From contig VBJK01000095.1 in NCBI GenBank assembly GCA_005879655.1, positions 1 through 37,684 of the forward strand: 37,684 bases of DNA, written 5' to 3'. The translations under genes and the position numbers were made by a program. Below, piece by piece: positions 23,825 through 32,078 of the stretch. This stretch comes from Chloroflexota bacterium. Lineage in GTDB: Bacteria; Chloroflexota; Ktedonobacteria; Ktedonobacterales; Ktedonobacteraceae. Below the pieces are notes generated by a model that saw only the letters and a list, made by a program, of their open reading frames with translations, was not told the origin of the DNA and did not search any database. How positions within the stretch are numbered: position 1 is the first letter of the stretch; every line of letters starts with the position of its first letter.

Positions 23825-25363
23825 ATGCAACAAGATAAGCAAAACGAGCGTACATCGTTACTAGCAGCAAAAAGTGCGGGTGGGCTGATCAAGCGCCCAT
23901 TGCCATTTCTTGATCACGAGGCACAGGAGACAGAGCGTACCAGTGACGAGCATAATCAACTGGATGTTGCAGCCTTACCAACAAGACACTTAGGACCAAT
24001 CTCCCTCTATGAAAGCACACACCGCAAAAGGATAGCACCAATCTCATTGACACCATACGACTATCAGCAAATCGATGAGGAGATAGAAGACAGTGTCGAT
24101 CTGAGCCGCATGAGCACGGTGCAATTGATGCAGCTGAGTGGGAGGATGCATGCTATATCTATGCCGCTGCCAGCCATCGACATAACACAAGCCACAACTG
24201 GCGCGCTTGCTACATTCAATGCAGCTGGACAGGCAATACGTGGCCAGACGTTATCTCTTTCGCCGCTGCCTGCACATGCTAAACCCCAGCCCAAGTGGAA
24301 ACAATATCTCAATAACCCAATCATTAAAGGTCTCATTGGTCTTGCTGTCGGCGTGCTCATCATTCTGCTGATGAGCCGTATGATTGATTTTAAATCTACT
24401 GCACGGGTCATCCAGGATCACCTGACAACACCGATGGGCATATTACATACCTGTCTTGCCGGTTTAGCATTTACTGGTGCATTCAGCTTGCGAGGCGCGC
24501 GCTGGAAACTCTTCTTGGATCGCATTGAGAAGGTGAACGTCATAAAGATCATCCGTATCTACTGGATTGGCGTCTTCATTAACTTCTTGTTGCCAGTGCA
24601 GGGTGGCGAGCTAGCGAAAAGCATCATGCTCAAACGGGTAACGGGTATTCCGGTCAGTCAATCACTGCCAACGGTGGCGATGGATAAGGCGCTCGACTTG
24701 ATGCCAGTGCTCTTCATTATTGCGATTGTACCGTTTATCCCCGGCATACATATGGATATCACCCTCTGGCTGATCCTTGGCTTTGTGGGAAGCATCCTGC
24801 TGGGCCTAGTCATCGTAGTGGCCCTGACGGCCTGGAATCGCAATGCGGCTACTGCCTTGATCAACTTTTTTCTGCGCTTGCTCCCTAAAGGGCTTGGCGG
24901 AAAAATCGAGGGATTTGCCATGGGCTTTGTAGACTCCCTGCTGGCTGGTGCGAGTAGGCCCAAATCCTTCATTCCGGCCATCTTCTTTACAGCGCTGGCG
25001 ATATTGTGCGAAGGTCTCTTTGCATGGGAAGGCTTCCATGCCGTTGGTCTCAATACGATGGGACTTGGTCTCGCCATCTTCGGTTATACCGTCTACACGC
25101 TGTTCTCCATTCTCCCGACGCCGCCTATGGGTGTGGGTACCAATGAGGGCGCGAAAACGATTGTGTTTGTCTCGCTCTTAGGCTTTAATGCCGTGCAGGT
25201 CAACGCCATGGCGATCCTGGTGCATCCGGTCTGTGCATTCCTCATGACGGCCATTGGTCTGATCTCGCTACGCACGTTGGGGTTGACACTCTCTAGCGTG
25301 CTTAATAAGCATGAAAGTAATGAGCCTCGTAATGAGATTAAGCAAGCAGCTTTAGTGAAGTGA
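23825..25363 (+). CDS. YbhN/AglD-type flippase-like integral membrane protein (LPG_synthase_TM family)
   Basis: 512 residues. Residues 1-160 are polar, cytoplasmic and probably disordered. The membrane part (about 163-495) has several hydrophobic helices: LIGLAVGVLIILLMSRMI, WIGVFINFLLPVQGGELAKSI, VLFIIAIVPFI, LILGFVGSILLGLVIVVAL, ILPTPPMGVGTNEGA. The signatures RGARWKLFL, LPVQGGELAK and PPMGVGTNEG match the lysylphosphatidylglycerol-synthase TM region shared with AglD and YbhN. It lacks the cytosolic lysyl-transferase domain of MprF, so it is more likely a lipid or lipid-linked sugar flippase. Its place behind three glycosyltransferases supports that. GAGGAG sits 4-5 bases before the ATG. 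A strong terminator follows. Confidence 0.88.
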   Translation: MQQDKQNERTSLLAAKSAGGLIKRPLPFLDHEAQETERTSDEHNQLDVAALPTRHLGPISLYESTHRKRIAPISLTPYDYQQIDEEIEDSVDLSRMSTVQLMQLSGRMHAISMPLPAIDITQATTGALATFNAAGQAIRGQTLSLSPLPAHAKPQPKWKQYLNNPIIKGLIGLAVGVLIILLMSRMIDFKSTARVIQDHLTTPMGILHTCLAGLAFTGAFSLRGARWKLFLDRIEKVNVIKIIRIYWIGVFINFLLPVQGGELAKSIMLKRVTGIPVSQSLPTVAMDKALDLMPVLFIIAIVPFIPGIHMDITLWLILGFVGSILLGLVIVVALTAWNRNAATALINFFLRLLPKGLGGKIEGFAMGFVDSLLAGASRPKSFIPAIFFTALAILCEGLFAWEGFHAVGLNTMGLGLAIFGYTVYTLFSILPTPPMGVGTNEGAKTIVFVSLLGFNAVQVNAMAILVHPVCAFLMTAIGLISLRTLGLTLSSVLNKHESNEPRNEIKQAALVK

Positions 25364-25370
25364 GATAAGA

Positions 25371-25418
25371 AAAAAGAGGGAGGCAGGATTTGTAGGTAAA
25401 TCCTGCCTCCCTCTTTTT
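25371..25418. terminator. Strong bidirectional intrinsic terminator
   Basis: A perfect 21-bp stem: the left arm 25371-25391 starts AAAAAGAGGGAGGCAGG and the right arm 25398-25418 ends CCTGCCTCCCTCTTTTT, with a 6-nt loop. The GC-rich stem ends in TTTTT on the plus strand and, read in reverse, on the minus strand. It closes the glycosyltransferase/flippase transcript 7 bases after the stop region. Confidence 0.92.
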
Positions 25419-25519
25419 GTTCACCTGAGCGAGATAAAAAGGCTACGTTGTACAATGTTAATAGCCCAGTCAACATCTGCAAGAGCAAGGAATTTTACAA
25501 GACGAGGTACAACAAGTTC

Positions 25520-26464
25520 ATGAGTGATGATCCGATGATGGTTTTTGCGGGCAGTGGTAGCCCAATACTGACAGCACGCATTTGCCAATACTTGCACATT
25601 CCACAAGGGCACAACGAAACGCTCCACTTCTCAGACGGCAATACGTTTGTACGCATTCTAGAGAATGTGCGAGGACGCCACATCTACGTAGTACAATCAA
25701 CAGTCTTTCCTACTAACGATAACTTCATGGAGCTATTATTCTGGATCGATGCCTTCAAACGTGCAGGAGCAGAATCGGTGACAGCCGTTATTCCTTACTT
25801 CAGCTATGCCAAAGGCGACAAAAAGGATGAACCCCGCGTCTCCATTCGCGCTCGTGTGTGCGCCGACGCTATCGAGATTGCAGGAGCCGACCGTGTGCTG
25901 ACGATGGATCTCCATGCACCTCAGATCCAGGGCTTTTTTCATGTGCCAGTCGATAACCTGTATGCGCTACCGCTCATGTGCGACCGCATCAAGCAACTAG
26001 AACTACAGAATGTGGTGGTCGTTTCGCCTGACGTAGGTTTTGCCAAGCAAGCACGAAGTTATGCCTCTAGCCTGGGTACCCCCATCGCTATTGCCGATAA
26101 AGAACGCATAGCACACGATGAACGCGCTTGTGTGCTACAGATCATCGGCGATGTAGGAGGACGGACAGCCGTTATCGTCGATGACTTCACTATCTCAGGG
26201 GGCACGCTCGCTGGCGTCTCAGCACAGCTCATCGAGCATGGCGCACTTGAGGTTTATGCGGCAGTTACGCATGGCGTGCTGACCAAAAGAGCTGTCACCA
26301 TGATCGATGACAGCCCAATAAAAAAACTCTTCATTACAGATACAGTAGAAAACCAGCCCACAAAGTTCTCCAGCAAGATTGAGGTGATATCCGTCGCACC
26401 ATTGTTTGCGGAAGCCATTAAACGTATCCATAACCGCGAGAGTATCAGTGAAATGTTCAATTGA
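25520..26464 (+). CDS. prs: Ribose-phosphate pyrophosphokinase (PRPP synthetase)
   Basis: It makes PRPP from ribose 5-phosphate and ATP for nucleotide, His, Trp and NAD synthesis. 314 residues, family length. Seen: MVFAGSGSPILTARIC, FSDGNTFVRILENVRG, VQSTVFPTNDNFMELLFWIDAFKRAGA, IPYFSYAKGDKKDEPR (the usual YARQDRKD is altered), GADRVLTMDLHAPQIQGFF, catalytic-loop ADKER and the PRPP-binding loop VDDFTISGGTL. The loop has GG where bacterial class I enzymes have AG, and the ATP loop differs, so it may be a divergent or secondary paralogue. The start at 25520 gives MSDDPMMVF; an upstream in-frame ATG at 25448 would add 24 non-conserved residues. The downstream histidine kinase is unrelated. Confidence 0.88.
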   Translation: MSDDPMMVFAGSGSPILTARICQYLHIPQGHNETLHFSDGNTFVRILENVRGRHIYVVQSTVFPTNDNFMELLFWIDAFKRAGAESVTAVIPYFSYAKGDKKDEPRVSIRARVCADAIEIAGADRVLTMDLHAPQIQGFFHVPVDNLYALPLMCDRIKQLELQNVVVVSPDVGFAKQARSYASSLGTPIAIADKERIAHDERACVLQIIGDVGGRTAVIVDDFTISGGTLAGVSAQLIEHGALEVYAAVTHGVLTKRAVTMIDDSPIKKLFITDTVENQPTKFSSKIEVISVAPLFAEAIKRIHNRESISEMFN

Positions 26465-26672
26465 TAGTCACTTATCAAGTACCAGCAACTTAAAACAGCC
26501 AATTGCCCTTAATGACCGTTTTAAATTTTGCGTGTCTTTATATCCTTATATCTTTTATATCTGTTCTTAACAAATCATTAATCATAGCTTAAAGATTATT
26601 GTATACTCTTATTATGAGACAGAGTAAGAAATCAATGCGTTCCCCAATACAATACATGATAGGCATAGCGCT

Positions 26673-28460
26673 ATGAGCAAAGTACCAAACAGGTTATTTG
26701 TACGCCTCTCTCAATATGCACGTCATTTGACCGAGCAGTCCCACCTGCCCAGCGAAAACCGGCAGGAACATAGCCATCTCAGCGATTTTTTGCTCAACTT
26801 CTCGGTAGGACATCGGATTCTGCTGGGCTTTCTGACTGCGGCCATCCTCACCACCTTGGCAATGGGTATTACCACCCTGCAACATGCTCAATTTCTCGAA
26901 AAACAAGCCAATTTTTACCAGAACCTTATTCCAGCTGGCAGCCTCTTAGCCAGAGGAAGCAATATATTGACTTTGACGAATATTGAAGTTCACGGAGCAC
27001 TCAACGATGCCCAAACGAAGCTCTCACAAGAAACGCTCGACCAAGATATACAAATTGCCCAAGAACTGACACGACACTATCAAGACATTCTCGATAGCTA
27101 TAAAAAACACTACATGCTCAATCAGCAACCAGAGCAAGTGGCTCTGCTCCTCGAAGCTAGCCATGAACATCAAGTCACGCAGCAAGTAGCACTGGTAGGC
27201 AGTGCCATCCGCACATGGCAACTCTATAAAGAATATCAGAGCCAGATGTTCAATGACATTCTGCATGGCTCCCTATTGGAAGCTCAACGTCTGGAACGCT
27301 TGCAATGCGAGCCTATCCATGCAGATGCATTAAGTGCACTACATGGCTTAATGCAATTTCATGAACAACTTACCTCTTCTATACGCGATACGACCAACGT
27401 GCAAGAGAGAGATCAGCTTATTATGACCATCAGCTGCGCGTTCGTTGCTTGCATCGGTATCATAGTGGCAGGGTTAATGATCAGTAGCACTTTTGTGCGC
27501 CGTTTACGCCAGCTGCGCAGCGTGACGCAAGCCGTCGAGCAGGGTAAGCTGGATACACGCCTACCAGTTGTAGGACACGACGAAATTACTGAGCTGGCCG
27601 CTTCAGTGAATGCCATGCTCGAAACTATGGTCGCAGATGCCATGGCCCATGAACAGCAACGTCAGCTTGCCGAATTCAAAGACCAATTCATCATGAATGT
27701 GAGTCATGAGTTACGCACGCCTCTCACTCAAGTCTATGGATTTTTAGAATTATTGTTTGATTATCACGGACAGCTAGACGAGATGACCGTATTGAACTTC
27801 CTGCGCCGCGCCAAGTGTGGTTGCCAGGAACTGATCCATCTGGTGAATAGTATTCTAGATGCAACGCTTGCCAGTAGTGACGCTACCGCACCCCAACCGG
27901 AAGAAATTGCCGTAGCTGCACTTGCTCGCCAAGTCATCGATCAATTCGATCCTCTCTCTGCAAACAACCATCAGATACAGCTTACGATTCCTGATACGAT
28001 CAGTGTCGTTGCTGACGAACAGTACTTCCGCCAGATTCTCCGCAATCTTATCTCTAATGGGTGCAAATATACCCCCAAATACACCAAGATTACGCTGGAG
28101 GCCGAACTGAGCTTCCCACCGGCACACGACATAAAAGCAAGACCCCAGGTGTGTATTACAGTGAGAGATACCGGCCCTGGCATTCCGCCTGACGAGATAT
28201 CACAGCTCTTCCATCGCTTTGTACGTTTGAAACGCGATGTCTCCAGTTCAGTACGCGGCACCGGTTTAGGACTTTACGTTTGCAAGCAACTGGTAGAAGC
28301 CATGAAGGGGAAAATATGGGTAGAGAGCACAGGCATCGAGGGAGAAGGGTGCCGCTTCTGTTTCACCCTACCAGCCACAAATGCAACCGTTCACGCTTAT
28401 ACAACTGCTGAGACCAGTATGGGAACTTGTTCGGATCTGACCAACGTGGCAGTTACTTGA
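26673..28460 (+). CDS. Membrane sensor histidine kinase (HAMP, HisKA, HATPase_c)
   Basis: 595 residues. TM1 about 48-66 (ILLGFLTAAILTTLAMGI), a helical extracytoplasmic sensor region of about 180 residues similar to four-helix bundle sensors, TM2 about 251-271 (MTISCAFVACIGIIVAGLMI), HAMP about 272-325, and HisKA with MNVSHELRTPL (phospho-His345). The ATPase domain shows NLISNGCKYTP (N box), VRDTGPGIPPDEI (G1) and GTGLGLYVCKQLVEAM (G2). It faces the OmpR-type response regulator tail to tail with an 8-bp overlap; the two are very likely partners. The stimulus is unknown. The start at 26673 has only a weak TAGG upstream. Confidence 0.93.
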   Translation: MSKVPNRLFVRLSQYARHLTEQSHLPSENRQEHSHLSDFLLNFSVGHRILLGFLTAAILTTLAMGITTLQHAQFLEKQANFYQNLIPAGSLLARGSNILTLTNIEVHGALNDAQTKLSQETLDQDIQIAQELTRHYQDILDSYKKHYMLNQQPEQVALLLEASHEHQVTQQVALVGSAIRTWQLYKEYQSQMFNDILHGSLLEAQRLERLQCEPIHADALSALHGLMQFHEQLTSSIRDTTNVQERDQLIMTISCAFVACIGIIVAGLMISSTFVRRLRQLRSVTQAVEQGKLDTRLPVVGHDEITELAASVNAMLETMVADAMAHEQQRQLAEFKDQFIMNVSHELRTPLTQVYGFLELLFDYHGQLDEMTVLNFLRRAKCGCQELIHLVNSILDATLASSDATAPQPEEIAVAALARQVIDQFDPLSANNHQIQLTIPDTISVVADEQYFRQILRNLISNGCKYTPKYTKITLEAELSFPPAHDIKARPQVCITVRDTGPGIPPDEISQLFHRFVRLKRDVSSSVRGTGLGLYVCKQLVEAMKGKIWVESTGIEGEGCRFCFTLPATNATVHAYTTAETSMGTCSDLTNVAVT

Positions 28461-29193
28461 AACAATAACCAATACCTCGTACCGTATGAATAAATTTTGG
28501 GTTTTTTGGATCTTCCTCGATATTCTCGCGTAGCCAGTGAATATGTACATCGAGCGTACGAGGATCGCCAATATAGTCATGACCCCACACATAGCGCAGC
28601 AATTGATCACGCGTCAGTATAATACCCCGATTGCGCACCAGATATAATAGTAACTCAAACTGGCGATAGGTTAAATCAATCCGTCGTCCACGGCATGTTA
28701 CACGCCGCCCGGTTATATCGATCTCCAGCGGCTCAATCGTGAGCTGCGTCTTGGGAGCTGCATCCATGTCAAGAACTTCCGACGAGCCGCCCTCAGTATC
28801 TTCAGAAGTATTGGAGGTAAAGCGTGAACGACGCAGGAGCGCCCGCACGCGCGCTAACAATTCGCGTCGCTCAAAAGGCTTAGTGACATAATCATCGGCT
28901 CCAGCATCCAGACCAACCTCTTTATCAAGTTCGTTACCACGAGCCGTCAGCATAATGATGGGAAGGGTCGCCACACTACTCGTACGACGCACTTGGCGAC
29001 ACACATCTAACCCATTCATCTTAGGCAAGGCAACATCGAGGATAAGCAAATCTGGTGGATCTTCCCGGATAATCTTGAGCGCACTCACACCATCTGTAAC
29101 AGCATCAACGTCATAGCCGTTCCACTTTAAATTATATGTTAAGGCCTCTGCCACGGCATCGTCATCTTCAACAATCAAGATTCTCTTCATCAT
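28453..29193 (-). CDS. OmpR/PhoB-family response regulator
   Basis: 246 residues. Receiver domain 1-120: acidic pocket EDDD (9-12), phospho-acceptor Asp53 (LLILDVALPKM), Thr in IMLTARG, Lys in DDYVTKPFERREL. A 35-residue Ser/Glu linker leads to the winged helix at about 150-246: GRRVTCRGRRIDLTYRQFELLLYLVRN, ILTRDQLLRYVWGH, RTLDVHIHWLRENIEEDP, IHTVRGIGYCF. It binds direct-repeat DNA sites after phosphorylation by the convergent histidine kinase. It begins with two ATGs (29193 and 29190) behind GAGGTG. The intergenic region upstream holds no identified operator. Confidence 0.94.
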   Translation of the reverse strand: MMKRILIVEDDDAVAEALTYNLKWNGYDVDAVTDGVSALKIIREDPPDLLILDVALPKMNGLDVCRQVRRTSSVATLPIIMLTARGNELDKEVGLDAGADDYVTKPFERRELLARVRALLRRSRFTSNTSEDTEGGSSEVLDMDAAPKTQLTIEPLEIDITGRRVTCRGRRIDLTYRQFELLLYLVRNRGIILTRDQLLRYVWGHDYIGDPRTLDVHIHWLRENIEEDPKNPKFIHTVRGIGYCFK

Positions 29194-29560
29194 TACACCT
29201 CACGATAGGCTGTATGTGGCACCATCACGACGAGACAAGCATCTCGTCTTCGCTGACTAAATATTCCTTTTTTTGTCCCAGCTATTCTTAGTTATACCAC
29301 ACATTAAACACTTATTAAATTTCTCATCGCAACTCTGAAGATACTTACCCATACTACCTTTCCTTCGCTTCACAAACAAGAGCTGTCATTAGTGATCCAC
29401 GTGATTATTTGCAATGTATACTATTGTAAAGATATACTGCCACTAAGATTACCTTGAATCACACAGCAGTAGGTGCCCTATCCCTAATGTCTCTTGGTAC
29501 CAGCGCAAAACGATGGAGGCCCATTTGCAGTAAGAAAGAGAGCCAGATGCAAGCTATTCG
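29194..29560. other. Gene-free interval upstream of the response regulator and the IscB element
   Basis: About 370 bp, AT-rich in the first half, with no convincing coding frame. It must contain the minus-strand promoter of the response regulator, but no near-consensus pair was found. The left end of the IscB element, and hence its guide source, lies somewhere in the second half. Confidence 0.35.
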
Positions 29561-29569
29561 TGGTATAGT

Positions 29570-29790
29570 TCCTAAAAGTATCGAGTTTTCGGACGCCGTA
29601 TTCAAGGAGCTAGCAGCGGGCTAGGCTAGTCCTAGCAGCAGTTCGCCAGGTGATCACACCTTCAGATGTTTGTTCCAGTCGGAAGCACTGTGGTTCCAGT
29701 TTAAGGGTAGCCGAAAGGTGAAAGTGATTGGAGCACGACAAGCCTGATGAACAATCGCAAGGAGCAATTCACTCTTGACAGAGGAGGGCT
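29570..29790 (+). ncRNA. Probable omega-RNA (HEARO) of the IscB element
   Basis: IscB nucleases use a structured RNA encoded just upstream of the gene. Here 220 bp before iscB hold several hairpins: GCTAGG-CTAGT-CCTAGC (about 29618-29636), GGTG-ATCA-CACC (about 29650-29661), GGAA/TTCC around 29680-29696, and a possible closing pair AAGCC/GGCTT (about 29740 and 29788) near the ribosome site. A GGTAGCCGAAAGG stretch (around 29706) resembles the conserved core reported for HEARO RNAs. Boundaries are approximate. The 5' guide would come from sequence at or just left of the element's left end. Confidence 0.6.
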
Positions 29791-29799
29791 TACAGTCAG

Positions 29800-31029
29800 A
29801 TGTCTGTCTATGTTAAAAATCACGATGGGGCAACACTCATGCCCTGCACAGAGGCCAAAGCACGCAAGTTGCTGGAAGCAAAGAAAGCTAAGATCGTGGA
29901 CTATCGTCCTTTCACCATCCAACTGAGTTGGCAGTGCGAGGGACACATTCAAGATGTCACGTGTGGGATCGATAAAGGCAGCAGTGTCACGGGTCTTGCC
30001 TGTGTTGGCAATGGCAAAGTGCTGCTGGCCGCAGAGATCCATCATCGTAAGGATGTTACCGACAAAATGCAGGATCGACGGGATCGGCGTAAAAGCCGCC
30101 GGGCACGTCGCTGGTATCGGCCTTGTCGGTTTCTCAATCGTGGTAGCAGTAAACGTAGTGGACGCTTGCCCCCCTCGATCAAGACCAACGCAGAGGAGGT
30201 CATCCGCGTAGTAGGGAGCATTCCTTTGCCGATCAGTTCACTGGTGATCGAGGATGTGCAGGTAGACATTGCTCGCTTAAACAACCCAAAACTCAAAGGG
30301 AGCCAGTACCAAGATCCAAGCAGGCTTGATGAAAACCTGCGCATGGCATGTTTAATGCGCGATGGCTATTGCTGCCAGTACTGCCACAAACGAGGAGTGC
30401 GTTTAGAAGCCCATCACATCCAGTTTGTGAGCCAGGGCGGCAAAGATAACCTCTGCAACCTGCTCACCCTCTGCGAGGGTTGCCACCATCGTTTGCATCA
30501 GGGCAAAATCAGGCTCAACGTCACGGGGGTTAGCAGCCATCTCGACCAGATCGCTCAGCGTAGCATGCAAGGAAAGAGCCATGTGTATGCCAGGCTTGGG
30601 ACCTTTGCTCCATTGATCACAGTCTTTGGCTACCAAACTTGCGCCTACAGGAAATATAGAAACTTGCCAAAAACGCATATTATCGACGCCTTGTGCATCG
30701 CAACTCTTGGAACGGGCGAAGTGGTTGCTGTACCGGAGAAGAACGTGTATCACATCCGCTTTCGTCCCAGGCAAACACGCAAGCGCTATCACAGTCAGTC
30801 CCAAAAAGGGAAAGGCCGCGTTAAGTACCAAGTCAATGAGCAGTTACAAGGCTTTCGCAAAGGAGACCTAGTCCTGGTCAAAAGCAAATATGTCAAGCTG
30901 ATTCACTCCATCTATTCCAATGGCTACCTAGCCTTTCCGCGTGTGAAGGGAGAACCCAATCAGGCGCTCCCACGAGATTGTCGCATCTTAGAACAAGAAG
31001 GAACGATTTTATGGGAAAAGGTGGGATAA
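29800..31029 (+). CDS. iscB: RNA-guided HNH/RuvC endonuclease IscB
   Basis: 409 residues. PLMP-type start VYVKNHDGATLMPCTEAKARKLL; RuvC-I GIDKGSSVTGL (Asp near 60); Arg-rich bridge helix MQDRRDRRKSRRARRW; RuvC-II SSLVIEDVQVDI (Glu); HNH with CQYC zinc knuckle, EAHHIQFVSQGG, NLLTLCEGCHHRLH; RuvC-III KTHIIDALCIAT (His, Asp); then a basic C-terminal TAM-interaction-like tail. Both nuclease sites look intact. IscB proteins are Cas9 relatives encoded in IS200/IS605-like elements and cut DNA using an omega-RNA. No transposase (TnpA) is near, so movement would need one in trans. GAGGAGGG lies about 11 bases before the ATG. Confidence 0.92.
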   Translation: MSVYVKNHDGATLMPCTEAKARKLLEAKKAKIVDYRPFTIQLSWQCEGHIQDVTCGIDKGSSVTGLACVGNGKVLLAAEIHHRKDVTDKMQDRRDRRKSRRARRWYRPCRFLNRGSSKRSGRLPPSIKTNAEEVIRVVGSIPLPISSLVIEDVQVDIARLNNPKLKGSQYQDPSRLDENLRMACLMRDGYCCQYCHKRGVRLEAHHIQFVSQGGKDNLCNLLTLCEGCHHRLHQGKIRLNVTGVSSHLDQIAQRSMQGKSHVYARLGTFAPLITVFGYQTCAYRKYRNLPKTHIIDALCIATLGTGEVVAVPEKNVYHIRFRPRQTRKRYHSQSQKGKGRVKYQVNEQLQGFRKGDLVLVKSKYVKLIHSIYSNGYLAFPRVKGEPNQALPRDCRILEQEGTILWEKVG

Positions 31030-31036
31030 AAACGCC

Positions 31037-31840
31037 ATGTTTGTCCATGCTTGTCCACGTTTGCTAAAACGGGTTTCAATACTTCTCGACATCGATGGCG
31101 TGCTGCACGTAAGTATGCAGCCTATCCCAGGAGCAGCTGAAACGCTCACCTGGCTGGAGCAGCAAGGCTACGCCACACGGCTGATTACTAACACGACAAC
31201 ACAGTCGCGCGCGACACTCGCGCAGCGTCTACGACAAATTGGACTGCCAGTCCACGAACATCAACTGCTGACAGCGCCGGTAGCCACAGCCAATTACATC
31301 CGTCAGCACTTTGCAGGGAAACGCTGCTGGCTCATTACCAAAGGCGATACAGCACAGGATTTCAGCGACATTGAACTTGTCGAAACACAGGCAGACCTCA
31401 TTGTCATAGGTGGCGCGGAAGAACTTCTCTCCTATGAGACAATGAATGCCGCTTTTCGTATGCTTATGGAAGGCGCAACATTACTGGCTATGCACACCAA
31501 CCTCTACTGGCGTACGAGGACTGGTCTACAACTGGATAGCGGAGCATTTATTAAAGCATTAGAGATCGCCACAGGCAAGAAGGCCATTATCATAGGCAAA
31601 CCTGAGCCAGCTTTCTTTGCACAAGCCCTACAAGCGCTCGCCGTCAACCCTGCGGAAGCCATTATGGTTGGGGACGATATCGAAAACGACATCGGTGGCG
31701 CACAAAGAGCGCATATACCGGGCATCTTTGTTTGTACAGGGAAGCATAGCAGCAATTCGCCTTTACTAAAAAGCATTCAGCCGACCGCCATCCTCTCATC
31801 CATTGCAGACTTGCCAGCATGGCTAGAAAATAATAGCTAG
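31037..31840 (+). CDS. HAD-IIA family phosphatase (HDHD2/NagD-like)
   Basis: 267 residues. Motif I ILLDIDGVLHV (nucleophile Asp18, Asp20), motif II RLITNTTTQS, a large C2 cap, a K-P-E-P motif IIGKPEPAFF, and motif IV IMVGDDIENDIGGA. This is the HAD-IIA subgroup that dephosphorylates small sugar or amino-acid phosphates; the substrate is unknown. The ATG at 31037 is only 7 bases after the iscB stop, and the first 12 residues (FVHACPRLLKR) do not look family-typical. The IscB element may therefore have supplied the present start and leader. The last gene before the kinase cluster on this strand; a weak hairpin follows. Confidence 0.9.
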   Translation: MFVHACPRLLKRVSILLDIDGVLHVSMQPIPGAAETLTWLEQQGYATRLITNTTTQSRATLAQRLRQIGLPVHEHQLLTAPVATANYIRQHFAGKRCWLITKGDTAQDFSDIELVETQADLIVIGGAEELLSYETMNAAFRMLMEGATLLAMHTNLYWRTRTGLQLDSGAFIKALEIATGKKAIIIGKPEPAFFAQALQALAVNPAEAIMVGDDIENDIGGAQRAHIPGIFVCTGKHSSNSPLLKSIQPTAILSSIADLPAWLENNS

Positions 31841-31881
31841 AAAGAACGTTTATGCAAGAGTCACCAAGAAAATCGTATAGA

Positions 31882-31907
31882 TGAGGAGACGCAAGTTTTT
31901 CTCCTCA
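31882..31907 (+). terminator. Weak hairpin after HAD-IIA gene
   Basis: TGAGGAG (31882-31888) and CTCCTCA (31901-31907) form a 7-bp stem with a 12-nt loop that contains TTTTT. No T-run follows the stem, so it may only pause transcription. Confidence 0.3.
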
Positions 31908-32008
31908 ACAATGGTTTTGCCTAGTACCCACTACCCATAAAGTGAGCATTTCGTAAAGCAATCCGTTCTTATGATCATGAGAGTCTAAGCGAGAGACAAG
32001 TAACTATC

Positions 32009-32037
32009 ATGACACAACAGGACAGATGGTGTATAAT
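32009..32037 (+). promoter_or_regulatory. Near-consensus sigma-70 promoter of the kinase-FHA gene
   Basis: ATGACA (32009-32014) and TATAAT (32032-32037) are separated by exactly 17 bp. The -10 is perfect and the -35 differs by one base. The transcript would start near 32044, giving a 35-nt leader with GAGGAG before the ATG at 32079. Confidence 0.7.
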
Positions 32038-32078
32038 GAAGCCGCTAATAGTAGCTGAATTAACGAGGAGTCACACCC

